The position numbers were made by a program, and so were the translations under genes. From contig NZ_JAPFBW010000022.1 of assembly GCF_026153205.1 (NCBI RefSeq), forward strand, positions 1 to 64,000: DNA of 64,000 bases, given 5' to 3'. The DNA comes from Aquabacterium sp. A7-Y. GTDB taxonomy: Bacteria > Pseudomonadota > Gammaproteobacteria > Burkholderiales > Burkholderiaceae_C. The notes beneath the pieces were generated by a model that worked only from the letters and a program-made list of their open reading frames with translations, ran no database searches and was not told where the DNA came from. Shown piece after piece: positions 7,529-15,988 of this stretch (position 1 is its first letter; every line of letters begins with the position of its first letter).

Positions 7529-10000
7529 TTACTGCTTCAGCATCACCGGCTCCTGACCCAGGGTGACCATGCCGCCGGAGATGCCCGACTCCTGACCCGC
7601 CAGGGTGCGGACCTTCGAGACGCCCCATTCGCTGGGCACCACCACCTTCGTGTTCTGCGAGATGGACCAGGCGATCACGTAGTTCTCGCTGCCGCGGTTG
7701 ACCCGGAACACATACACCTTGTTGTTGATCTGGAAGGAGTCGACCAGGCGAGCCCCCTTGATCCACTTGATCGCCTCGGCGTAGGCCAGGCCCGCGGTGG
7801 TCGGCGTCTTCCAGTCGGCTTCCACCATGCGCGAGCCGGTCGCTTCGGTCTGGCGCTCCCAGAAGTAGTAGTTGAAGTTGCGGATGCCCTTGCCCCACAT
7901 CATCATCAGGGCCCGTGCGTTCACGCCGCGCTTCTGCACATAGGACGAATCCCAGGTCGAGCAGTTGTGCTTGGTGCGATCGCAGATGTAGCTGCCTTCG
8001 GTGTTCCACAGCTGCTTGTCCTGCAGGCCGTGGTTGCGCATCACCTCGCGGGCATTCTGGATCTGCGAACCCAGCGCTTCCGGGTCGGAGTTGTAGTAGA
8101 AGTGCCAGCCCACGTAGTCGACATACTGACCCCCGCCCAGTTGGAAGAAGCGGTCCATGAAGCTGTAGCCCTGGTCCACCCCCACGCCCGGCGACACCAG
8201 CTTGGCCGTCGGGTCAGCCGCCTTGATCTCCTCGCTCGCGATGCGGGCCATCTCCACCATCTTCTCCATCGACCCCTGGTAGGTGCCCGAGAAGTCCGGC
8301 TCGTTCCACAGCTCGTAGAACTTGATCTTGCCCGCGTAGCGGCGTGCGATGGTGCGCACATAGTCGCGCCAGTCGTTCATGTTGGCCGGGTGCATGTTGG
8401 CGCCAGGACCGTACATGCCGTTGGAAGACGGGTTGCTCGACGCCCACTGCGGGGTCTGGCCCATGGTGTACAGGATCTGCCCCCCGTTGCGGGTGATGTA
8501 GTTCACGTACATGTCCATGCGATAGCCGTTGCCGGTGGTCCAGTCCCACACGTTGTTGGCCTTCTCCAGGTCGCGCCAGTTGGTGCCGGTGTTCCACATG
8601 CGCACGATGCCCTGACCCAGGGTTGGCCAGTTGTGGTGCACACCCAGCTTGTTCACGTGCACACCGAACAGGGTGTCGGGCGCCGTGGCGGTGCTGTACG
8701 GGGCCATCTCGTTGTACTTGACCTCGGAGATGCTCAGGTTGTCGACCCAGATGTTGGCGCCGGGCGTCTTCGAGATGACCCGCACGGTGCCCAGCACGTC
8801 ACCCAGGTAGGTGCCCTGGATCTCGATCTTCTGCCAGGTCGAGCCCACGGCGACGGTCTTGGCGCCGGCCGCGTCCCACGGGTGGGCGTCGCGGCGCACC
8901 ATCAGTTCCACCGACGCACTGCGGTCCGAGCGCACATAGACGCTGGTGCGGTAGGTGCGGCCCTTCTTGAAGGCGTAGGGGTACACCAGCTGCGCATCGC
9001 CGCTGCCCTTGCTCAGCATGCGGAAGCGCTGCGACGACCCACCGGCGTAGACGAAACCCGCACGGGTTTCCCTCGAAGAGTCGTAGGTGGCGATCGGGAA
9101 GCCCCAGAAGTTCACCTTCCAGCCCGGCGCGGTCAGCGCGTAGCTGCCTTCAAAATCCGAGGTCGCGACCGGGGTCACGGTGGTCGACGCCGCGCCCTTG
9201 GCCGGCAGCACGATGGCGGTGGCGTCGGAGGTGCCGCTCGACGGGATCGCGGTGACGGTCACGTCGTCGATGTAGACATTGGCGCCCAGCCGCTTGGAGA
9301 TCACGCGCAAGGAGCCCGGCTCGTTCCAGCGGTAGGTGCCTTCGAACTCGACCTTGGTCCAGCCGCTGGTCAGCGCCACCGTCTTGCTGCCGGCGACGTT
9401 GAACGGCGCGGCATCACGGCGCAGCATGATCTCGACGCTGGCCGCGATGTCGGCGCGCAGGTAGGCGGTGACGTGGTAGGTCTGGCCGTAGCTGAACGGG
9501 TAGGGACGCACCAGCTGGGCGTCGGCGCTCGTGCCGGCGGCGCGCTGCGTCACCTTGAAACGCTGCGAGGACGCGCCCGAGCGGAAGAAGGTGGGACGGG
9601 TTTCACGGGCGGTCTCGTACTGCGTGCCACCCCAGGCGGAAACGGTCCAGCCCGGCGCGGTACGGCTGTAGCTGCCTTCAAAATCAGCCCTCACCACGTG
9701 CGCGGTGTCGGCAGCCGACACCGACATCGCCTCTTCCGGCGCGGCAGCGCTCGTCACCGACATCGCGCGTTCCGTCGCCAGCGCTTCCACTTGCAACTGG
9801 GGCGGCACCGTGTCTTCGACCACGGGGGCATCGGTCTCAACGGCTTGCAGGTCGCCGGCGGCTTCCGCCGTCGACGCCACGCTGTCTTCCACCACGGTCG
9901 GCTCCGCCGACATCTCGTCCTCCGAAACGGAACCGCCGCCGCAGGCAGCCAGCAGAACCACGCTCAAGGAAACAGCCCAACGATAGACGCTCGAGTTCAT
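7529..10000 (-). CDS. GH39-like glycoside hydrolase lipoprotein with two N-terminal carbohydrate-binding-like modules
   Basis: An 823-residue lipoprotein: signal peptide with lipobox LLAAC (Cys20), then a Ser/Glu/Val-rich linker to about residue 100. Two tandem homologous beta-sandwich modules follow (about 105-255 and 280-430; both contain DFEGSY, TAPGW and SxxxVxLMxRRDA-type strands) and resemble CBM4/9-type domains. The C-terminal half is a clan GH-A barrel. The proposed acid/base is Glu567 in FYELWNEPDF and the proposed nucleophile is Glu668 in LWNTEGSY, an arrangement typical of GH39 (beta-xylosidases, and PslG, which cuts exopolysaccharide). AGGA lies seven bases before the ATG. It stands alone with no sugar transporter, so trimming of the cell's own exopolysaccharide is as plausible as xylan breakdown (inference). 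Confidence 0.8.
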   Translation of the reverse strand: MNSSVYRWAVSLSVVLLAACGGGSVSEDEMSAEPTVVEDSVASTAEAAGDLQAVETDAPVVEDTVPPQLQVEALATERAMSVTSAAAPEEAMSVSAADTAHVVRADFEGSYSRTAPGWTVSAWGGTQYETARETRPTFFRSGASSQRFKVTQRAAGTSADAQLVRPYPFSYGQTYHVTAYLRADIAASVEIMLRRDAAPFNVAGSKTVALTSGWTKVEFEGTYRWNEPGSLRVISKRLGANVYIDDVTVTAIPSSGTSDATAIVLPAKGAASTTVTPVATSDFEGSYALTAPGWKVNFWGFPIATYDSSRETRAGFVYAGGSSQRFRMLSKGSGDAQLVYPYAFKKGRTYRTSVYVRSDRSASVELMVRRDAHPWDAAGAKTVAVGSTWQKIEIQGTYLGDVLGTVRVISKTPGANIWVDNLSISEVKYNEMAPYSTATAPDTLFGVHVNKLGVHHNWPTLGQGIVRMWNTGTNWRDLEKANNVWDWTTGNGYRMDMYVNYITRNGGQILYTMGQTPQWASSNPSSNGMYGPGANMHPANMNDWRDYVRTIARRYAGKIKFYELWNEPDFSGTYQGSMEKMVEMARIASEEIKAADPTAKLVSPGVGVDQGYSFMDRFFQLGGGQYVDYVGWHFYYNSDPEALGSQIQNAREVMRNHGLQDKQLWNTEGSYICDRTKHNCSTWDSSYVQKRGVNARALMMMWGKGIRNFNYYFWERQTEATGSRMVEADWKTPTTAGLAYAEAIKWIKGARLVDSFQINNKVYVFRVNRGSENYVIAWSISQNTKVVVPSEWGVSKVRTLAGQESGISGGMVTLGQEPVMLKQ

Positions 10001-10538
10001 TCTCTGTCCTGGATATGTGCATGATCAAAACCAAACCAGGTCCTTGCCGCGCGGTGAGCGGGTACAAGTGACGTGTTTGGACAGGAGAGCGGGCGCGCGA
10101 AGGAGGGTACCGACCTGAGTCGGTGTGACGTCCGAGCGGACGTGACCTCGTTCTTCCCGCTAGGTGTTGTCAGGCAGGGGAGCCTGAGCGTCTTTCACCG
10201 TTGCGATGCCCACCTAAACGGCGCTCAGCGGGCGGACTTGATAGTCAAGAATGCAACAAAGTTACGCTGAATGTGACTGTTGGTTTCTCGATCGCGCTGC
10301 GTCGGGGCTGCGTAGAGCGGCTCTCGTCGACGAACTCGCAATATGCGGTGCGCCGACTTTGCATTTATTGCGGTTTCCGAAACGACCCCTTGTCAGCAGC
10401 CTCGTTTTTCCGCCAAGGGTTAACCCCTAAAGTTCATCCCATCGATGAGCACAAACGAACAACGGTTGCGACTCAGCGAGGGGCCGGGGGGCCGATCCCG
10501 CCCATCCGGAACTAAGCAAACTGAGAATGGAGCTGAAC
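10001..10538. other. 538-bp intergenic region with small palindromes, no convincing gene
   Basis: This is the only gap above 300 bp. It separates the divergent GH39-like lipoprotein and DUF4148 genes and is less GC-rich toward the right. Visible structures are the palindrome CTTGA-TAG-TCAAG (10237-10249) and GGGTTAACCC (10417-10426). Short ORFs exist but have no recognisable protein features or ribosome binding sites. A long leader or regulatory region for the DUF4148 gene is possible. No riboswitch was recognised. Confidence 0.4.
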
Positions 10539-10856
10539 ATGAACGCCAAGAAGAACCTGATCGCCGTGCTGATGACCGCCTTCGCCGCTACCGGCGCCTT
10601 TGCCGGCGAAGCGAACGACTTCGACCAGAGCTGGACCGGCGAGGCCCAGTCGGTGAAGACCCGTGCCGAAGTGAAGGCCGAGCTGGCCCAGGCCCGTGCC
10701 CAGGGTGAACAACTGGCCGTGTTCAGCGGCGAAGCCACCGTGCTGCCCGCGCAGGCCGCCACCGCCACCGCCCGCAGCCGCGAGGACGTGAAGCAGGAAA
10801 CCATCAGCTTCCTGCGCACCCAGCGCAGCGCCGCCCCGATCAACATCGGCGGCTGA
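10539..10856 (+). CDS. DUF4148 domain-containing secreted protein
   Basis: A 105-residue periplasmic protein. The signal peptide MNAKKNLIAVLMTAFAATG... is cleaved after AFA (about residue 20). The mature part contains the DUF4148 signature KTRAEVKAELAQARAQGE, common in small, often multi-copy proteins of Burkholderiales with unknown function. The start at 10539 is preferred over an ATG at 10527 because GGAG sits seven bases upstream and the N-terminus then begins with the signal peptide. It is followed by a strong intrinsic terminator, so it is a single-gene unit. A long 5' region precedes it. Confidence 0.82.
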   Translation: MNAKKNLIAVLMTAFAATGAFAGEANDFDQSWTGEAQSVKTRAEVKAELAQARAQGEQLAVFSGEATVLPAQAATATARSREDVKQETISFLRTQRSAAPINIGG

Positions 10857-10905
10857 GTTCGAAGGGCGGGCCGAGCGGCCCGCTGCTGGTGACGACAAAG
10901 GAAAG

Positions 10906-10926
10906 GCCCGCTCCGCGGGCTTTTTT
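10906..10926 (+). terminator. intrinsic terminator after the DUF4148 gene
   Basis: GCCCGC (10906-10911), loop TCC, GCGGGC (10915-10920), followed directly by six T residues (10921-10926), 50 bp after the stop codon. A textbook Rho-independent terminator. Confidence 0.88.
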
Positions 10927-11033
10927 CATGGCGGCGACCGGCAGGTGGAAGTGGGGCAGAGCAGAGCCGCGTTCACGGCAGCGAGGCTGAAGCCGAGAAC
11001 GCCTTTTTCATCGTATCCCGGTGATCCTGCCCT

Positions 11034-13076
11034 TCACTCGTAGTGCACGGTCCCCATCTGCACACGCCGCTGTGACCGCGAAGGTATTCCCTCGCTGTCA
11101 TCCCTTGCCTCGATAGCCTGCTCCAGGTTCTCGCGCACGTCGTCGGGAATCCGGCGAGGCAGGTTCTCCACCAGGTAGGTGAGTTCGTTCACGTCGCACA
11201 CCTGCTCCAACGCGAGCACCGCCTGCCGTCGCACGTGCTCGTTCGGGTCGTCCAGGCTTCCCGTGAGCAGCGGCAGGCTGTCCTGCGGGGGGAAGAAGCT
11301 CAGGGCCCACACCACCCGGCGCCGCACGTAGGCCGACTTCTCCTTGCGCCGCAGCCGCTTCAAGGGACCGAGTGCGGCGGGCTCCGCCATGGCAGCGAGG
11401 GCGAGTGAGGCTTCGGCGCGAACGCCTTCATCGTCGTCCTTCAAGCGCCGAATCAACGGTTCCACGAACTGGGGATCGCTGCAGTCCTGCAGTGCCTTGC
11501 AGGCCTGCTCGCGCACGTGGCTGTCGGCGTCATCCAGGGCACGGGCCAGCGCCGCGGCGGCGCCCGGGAGACCGCTGCGGGCGATGGCCTCGACCAGGGT
11601 TCCCCGGGTCACCGCATCCTTCGCGGGATCCATCAGGTGCGGCAGCACGTCTTGCCATCGCATCAGGGTGTCGGAACGCGCCAGCCCTTTTGCCGCAGCC
11701 TGCTGCACCTGAATCTCGGGGTCATCGAGACCCTTGAGGAACACGTCTTCTCCACCGTCTGGCTGCAATTTCGCGAGCGCTCGATACGCTTGCTCCCGCA
11801 CGTCGCGGTCGGCATCCGCGGCTGCGCGCAGCAGGACGGGCAGGGCTTTCGGGTCCTGCAACCGGCCCAGGGCCTGGATCACCTGACGCCGAACCTCGAC
11901 CTCTGCATCTGCGGCCGCCTCACGCAGGGCTGGCAGGGCTGAGGAGACGTCGTCCTGCGTGAAGGCCAGCAGCGACCACAAGCCGCGTGCCGCGCTGAGC
12001 CGGATCTCCAGGCTCGGGTCACGCAAGGACTCGCACAGGGCTGGCAGACCGGCGGCACTGTGCGTGTCCCCCAGCGCCTCGATGCGCGCTGCCCGGACGC
12101 GCGGGCTTTCCGATGCGCCCTGACGTGTTGTCGCGAGCCGGGCGACCACCCTTGCATCGCGAATGTTCGACAAGGCACTGGCCGCGTAGCAGCGCACCTC
12201 CTCGTCCGGGTCGGTGTGCATCAGTTCCGCGATCTGCTCGATGGCATCGCTGGCATCCAATGTGCCGAGGGCGATGACTGCTTCCAGCCTGACGTGAGCC
12301 GCCTCATCGGCCAGTGCTTTCTTCAGCACGGGAATGGCTTCGGCCGTGGAGTACCGCAGCGCATAGCATGCTTGCTCGCGCACGCGGGCCGATGGGTCAG
12401 AGACGGCATCGATGAAGGTCGGCACCGTGGCATCAGAACGGTCTCCAGCGCTCTCGTGCGCGGCGTAGATCGCCGTGGCGCGGACCCGGTCGCTTTCGTC
12501 TTGGGTCGCCTGCAGGAGCACGTCCAGCAGTTGTTCGTCCTTCATCGCACCGAGTTCAGAGGCCGCGCGATCGCGCACGTCGGCCTCTGTGTCCTGCTGA
12601 AGACGCTGCTTCACCGCCTCGATCGCCTGTTCGGTGCCGGCTCGCACGAGGCTGGTGATGGCGCTGGCGCGCACGTCTGGGCTGGGATCGCGAAGGGCTT
12701 CGATCAGGGCAGCGGCGCACCTTGCCGCACAGCTGCCCAGCGCTTCAGCCGCAGCGGCTCTCACCGTGGCGCTGGTGTCGTTGCGGAGCGCGGCCAGCAC
12801 GGCTTCGCGAGCTTTGCGCAACGCCTCCAGCGGGTAGCGGCCCAGCGCGTGGGCCGCGCTCGCGCGAATGTAGGTGTCGCTGTCCCGTGTCGCCTCGATC
12901 AGGGCCGGGACGAAGGCCTCGTCCACGCCGGGATCGGTCAGGCTCACGTTCGCTCCCCGGCGCTCGTCGCTTGCCTGGTCCCGCAGGGATCGAATCAAGG
13001 TCCTGATTTCGTCGGCCGAGCGCCCTCCACTTGAACGCGCGGGCCTGAGCAAGGAGATGATGGAGCGAAAAAGCAT
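11034..13076 (-). CDS. large HEAT-repeat (PBS-lyase type) solenoid protein
   Basis: The 680-residue protein is almost entirely a run of about 31-residue helical pairs. The consensus resembles D.....VR..AA.ALG.......A...L...L.D, seen for example as PDVRASAITSLVRAG, AHVRLEAVIALGTLD and SHVREQACKALQDC. About twenty units can be counted from roughly residue 40 to 650. There is no signal peptide, membrane helix or catalytic domain. PBS-lyase HEAT repeats make protein-interaction scaffolds, and some copies act as phycobilin lyases, but nothing here suggests a pigment system. It stands alone, divergent from the PEP-CTERM gene at 13277. Function unknown; a scaffold role is the only supported statement. 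Confidence 0.85.
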   Translation of the reverse strand: MLFRSIISLLRPARSSGGRSADEIRTLIRSLRDQASDERRGANVSLTDPGVDEAFVPALIEATRDSDTYIRASAAHALGRYPLEALRKAREAVLAALRNDTSATVRAAAAEALGSCAARCAAALIEALRDPSPDVRASAITSLVRAGTEQAIEAVKQRLQQDTEADVRDRAASELGAMKDEQLLDVLLQATQDESDRVRATAIYAAHESAGDRSDATVPTFIDAVSDPSARVREQACYALRYSTAEAIPVLKKALADEAAHVRLEAVIALGTLDASDAIEQIAELMHTDPDEEVRCYAASALSNIRDARVVARLATTRQGASESPRVRAARIEALGDTHSAAGLPALCESLRDPSLEIRLSAARGLWSLLAFTQDDVSSALPALREAAADAEVEVRRQVIQALGRLQDPKALPVLLRAAADADRDVREQAYRALAKLQPDGGEDVFLKGLDDPEIQVQQAAAKGLARSDTLMRWQDVLPHLMDPAKDAVTRGTLVEAIARSGLPGAAAALARALDDADSHVREQACKALQDCSDPQFVEPLIRRLKDDDEGVRAEASLALAAMAEPAALGPLKRLRRKEKSAYVRRRVVWALSFFPPQDSLPLLTGSLDDPNEHVRRQAVLALEQVCDVNELTYLVENLPRRIPDDVRENLEQAIEARDDSEGIPSRSQRRVQMGTVHYE

Positions 13077-13276
13077 GTGTTGTTATAGGTTCCGGCCTTC
13101 GCCGGCCTCCCCGAGGATCCCTGAAGACCGCGATTGTGGCCTGTGCTGCAGCCGCTCATGGCAGGGCGCCGGCCCGGCCCTTGTTTCAAACTTCCATAGG
13201 CCTGGCGGGTTCGCGCGACGAATGTTGGGCGATGCCGTCCTTTCGGGGCGGCACTCTGCGCCAACCGGAGATCGCC

Positions 13277-15970
13277 ATGCTTCCCGTTCCTGCCTCGCTT
13301 CCTCTCAGCGCGCGTGCTGTTGTCTACGCTTCGCGGGCGCGCCACTGTCTCAAAGTCGGTAGCGTCGTCTACTTCGTTGCCTGCGCCCCGAGTGTCTTGG
13401 CGGCAGACACCGTGTGGACCGGAGGCGCTGGCCCCCGGGAGCCCTTCTGGGACCTGGCAAGCAACTGGTCTGCGGGACCGCCGGGCTCGACCGCGACACG
13501 CGCCTTGCTGGGCGACAGCGACACCATCCTCCGTCAGGGTACATTCGTGGCGCAGCAGGTGAGCGGGCAGGGCCGCCTAACTTTCTCCGGGGGAAACCTG
13601 GCACTGGCGGGCCCGGGCTCCGCCATCGGCCATCTGGACTTGGCGGGCGGCATGCTGCGCCATGGCATCGATCTCACGGTCGGCCGCCTCGACTGGCGTG
13701 CCGGCGGCATCGTCGCCGGCGATTCTGCCTCGAGCCTGGGCAACGCGCTCACGGTGAATGGGCCCGCCTTTCTGTCCGGTACGCTGAACGCCGGCAACGC
13801 AACCCGGCTGCAACTCAACGGGGCGGGCGAGTGGAAAGACGGCGCTTCTTCGATCGACAGCAATGGGTTCACCTTGGCCCTCGGCCCGCGCGCTACCTTT
13901 CACGACCATACCTCCACTGGGGAACACAGCTTGTCTGACGGGCGCCTGGTCAACGAAGGACGCTACCTGAAAACCGGCGCGGGGACGAGTTCCTGGGACG
14001 GCTACAACCACGTGTCCGAGAACCGCGGTCTGCTCGAGGTGTTGGGCGGGCGGCTCAAGATCGAGGGGGGGTACGCGCCCTTCTACAACTTCGGGACCCT
14101 GCGCGTCGAGAACGCCTCGATGGTCATCGGCGCGGAGCAGGGTGGCCTGAACAACAGTGGCACCCTCCATGTCGGGAACGGCGGGAGGCTGGAGGTCTCG
14201 CAGCCCCGGGGTGGCGGCGTGGGCAGCACCGGTGTGTGGACGATCGAGAGCGGCGGGTGGGTCGACCTGAGGGACACGGCGATGCACCCGGACTTGCCGG
14301 GGTGGTCGCCCTCGCCCTTCAAGGCGGGTGCGATCCGCAACGACGGGACGCTGATCTTCCGTGGCGGGGAGTTCAACAGTGCGGATGTGACCGGAGCCTT
14401 CGTCTTCAGCAAGGAGGTCGCGATCAGCGGCCGCGGCCGCTGGGAGGCGGTCGAAGGCGTGGACGTGCGGATCGAGCGCGACCTGCAGGTCGGGCGACTG
14501 CGCATCGCCGAGCCCAAGCCACACGACCCGCTGATGCCCTTCGATCATGTGTTCTCGCGCGTGGGGGTGGCCGGCGCCGTCACGGTGGACCGGCTGGACT
14601 GGGAGGATGGCTTCTTCGACCCGACCGGCCCGGTGACCGTGCGCCACACCGCCCGTCTGTCGAACGACCACGCCTACTGGAAGGGGCAGGAGATCCGCCG
14701 CCTCGCCAAAGAGATCAAGGTGCCCTTCACCTTCCTCGGCCGGGCGGAGTGGGACGGCAAGGGTGACCTGTTCGGCACGGGCACGGTCCGGGTGGCTCCC
14801 GGAGCGCGCTTCGAGGACCGGAACGAGCACGGGACCCTGGAGTACCAGGGCGGCACATGGGCGCCGCGGCTGACGCTGATCGACCTCGCCTCCTTTCAGA
14901 ACCAGGGCCGCTATGTGAAGACCGGCGCCGCGACCACCCTGGTCCGGTCCCGCTTCGACAACCGGGGCAGTGTGCAGGTGGTGGACGCGGCCCCGCTTCT
15001 GTTCGCGGGCGCCCTCGAGAACACCGGCACCCTGGAAGCCGTGCGCTCGAGAATCGTCGTCTGGGGCCCGCTGGCCCAGCTGCGCGAGAGCACGCTCACC
15101 GCAGGCCGGTACGTGGCCCGCGACGGCACGCTGGTCCTCCAGGGCGCCGCGGCGCAGGACGGGGTCCAACCGGCCGGCATCTACGTGAACCGCGGGGGCA
15201 TCGTCCTCGACGGCCCGCAGGCCCGCATCTCAACGGTGTGGTTCGGCATGGAGCAGGACGCCCTGCGTCACCTGAATGAGAACCACGGTGAACTGCAGGT
15301 GCTCAACGGGGCGAGGCTGACGAGCGCCTCGTCGCTCTACAACCGGGGCCAGCTTGCCGTCAGCGCCGCAGGCGTGGTGCAGGCCGCGGGCTTCAAGCAG
15401 GACTTCGCAGAGCCACGTCGCCCCACCTCGGCCACGTGGATCGACGGCACGCTGCAGGCGCAATACATCTGGTTCTCCACCGGTGATTTCGGTCCCGGCA
15501 CGCGGGGCGGCATCGGTGTCGCGAACCTGGTCGGCGACGCGACGCTGTCCGAAAGCAACGTGCTGATGCTGGACATCCAGGACGCGCAGAGCTTCGATCG
15601 CGTGCGGGTGAGCGGCAGTGTCGAACTGCAGGGCGTGGTCCGTCTCGACTTCCTGGGCGCCGAGCCGCCGACGGGCACCTTCCGCGTCCTCACGGCGGTC
15701 GGCGGCATCGAAGGCCGGTTCCGCTCGCTGGAGTCCGACCTGGATCCGGCACGCTACCGGCTTGACGCGAACTACACCCCGACCTACCTGGAGCTCACCG
15801 TCACTGCCGCGCCCGAGCCGGGCACCTGGAGCCTGATGCTGCTGGGCGGGGTGCTGCTGGTCGCTGCGCGTCGGCTGGCCGGGCCAGCCTCTGGGTCAGG
15901 CAGGCCGGCGCGCACTGCACCGCCTCCACCACAGGGCCGCCGAACGCCTCACCACAACTTGCAACTATAA
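13277..15970 (+). CDS. large PEP-CTERM surface protein with a C-terminal tail beyond the sorting signal
   Basis: An 897-residue exported protein. The start at 13277 has CGGAG six bases upstream; the longer reading frame from 13136 lacks support. The signal peptide ends near VLA-ADTVW. The mature part is beta-rich and repetitive, beginning with TGGAG...NW, a pattern seen in autotransporter-like passenger domains. The sorting signal is APEPGTW (Pro-Glu-Pro at 846-848), a hydrophobic helix (SLMLLGGVLLVAA) and RR. Unusually, about 30 further residues rich in Gly, Pro and Arg follow the arginines, whereas PEP-CTERM proteins normally end there. The last codons overlap the tonB promoter: the stop TAA (15968-15970) lies inside its -10 box. 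This suggests that an original stop was lost by mutation. Confidence 0.75.
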   Translation: MLPVPASLPLSARAVVYASRARHCLKVGSVVYFVACAPSVLAADTVWTGGAGPREPFWDLASNWSAGPPGSTATRALLGDSDTILRQGTFVAQQVSGQGRLTFSGGNLALAGPGSAIGHLDLAGGMLRHGIDLTVGRLDWRAGGIVAGDSASSLGNALTVNGPAFLSGTLNAGNATRLQLNGAGEWKDGASSIDSNGFTLALGPRATFHDHTSTGEHSLSDGRLVNEGRYLKTGAGTSSWDGYNHVSENRGLLEVLGGRLKIEGGYAPFYNFGTLRVENASMVIGAEQGGLNNSGTLHVGNGGRLEVSQPRGGGVGSTGVWTIESGGWVDLRDTAMHPDLPGWSPSPFKAGAIRNDGTLIFRGGEFNSADVTGAFVFSKEVAISGRGRWEAVEGVDVRIERDLQVGRLRIAEPKPHDPLMPFDHVFSRVGVAGAVTVDRLDWEDGFFDPTGPVTVRHTARLSNDHAYWKGQEIRRLAKEIKVPFTFLGRAEWDGKGDLFGTGTVRVAPGARFEDRNEHGTLEYQGGTWAPRLTLIDLASFQNQGRYVKTGAATTLVRSRFDNRGSVQVVDAAPLLFAGALENTGTLEAVRSRIVVWGPLAQLRESTLTAGRYVARDGTLVLQGAAAQDGVQPAGIYVNRGGIVLDGPQARISTVWFGMEQDALRHLNENHGELQVLNGARLTSASSLYNRGQLAVSAAGVVQAAGFKQDFAEPRRPTSATWIDGTLQAQYIWFSTGDFGPGTRGGIGVANLVGDATLSESNVLMLDIQDAQSFDRVRVSGSVELQGVVRLDFLGAEPPTGTFRVLTAVGGIEGRFRSLESDLDPARYRLDANYTPTYLELTVTAAPEPGTWSLMLLGGVLLVAARRLAGPASGSGRPARTAPPPPQGRRTPHHNLQL

Positions 15971-15987
15971 TGCGAATCGTTCGCATT
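15966..15987 (+). promoter_or_regulatory. Fur box overlapping the -10 element of tonB-exbB-exbD
   Basis: AATGCGAA-TCG-TTCGCATT (15969-15987) is a perfect 8-3-8 palindrome matching the Fur box form of beta/gammaproteobacteria (AATGxxAATxxTTxxCATT). It overlaps TATAAT (15966-15971). Iron-bound Fur sitting here would exclude RNA polymerase, giving iron-repressed expression of the TonB system. No good -35 hexamer is visible at the expected distance. Confidence 0.85.
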
Positions 15988-15988
15988 T

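Noticed and set aside
7967-10024. A 685-codon plus-strand frame opposite the GH39-like gene
   Set aside because: His/Arg/Val-rich antisense shadow of a lipoprotein with clear catalytic motifs.
10428-10450. TAAAGTTC...CGATGA resembling a flagellar sigma-28 promoter
   Set aside because: The spacing between the two half-motifs is several bases too short for the TAAA-N15-GCCGATAA consensus and no flagellar gene follows.
13159-13173. Sigma-54-like TGGCAGGGCGCCGGC before the large PEP-CTERM gene
   Set aside because: The -12 half (CGGC for TTGC) is poor and the distance of over 100 bp to the start is unconvincing.
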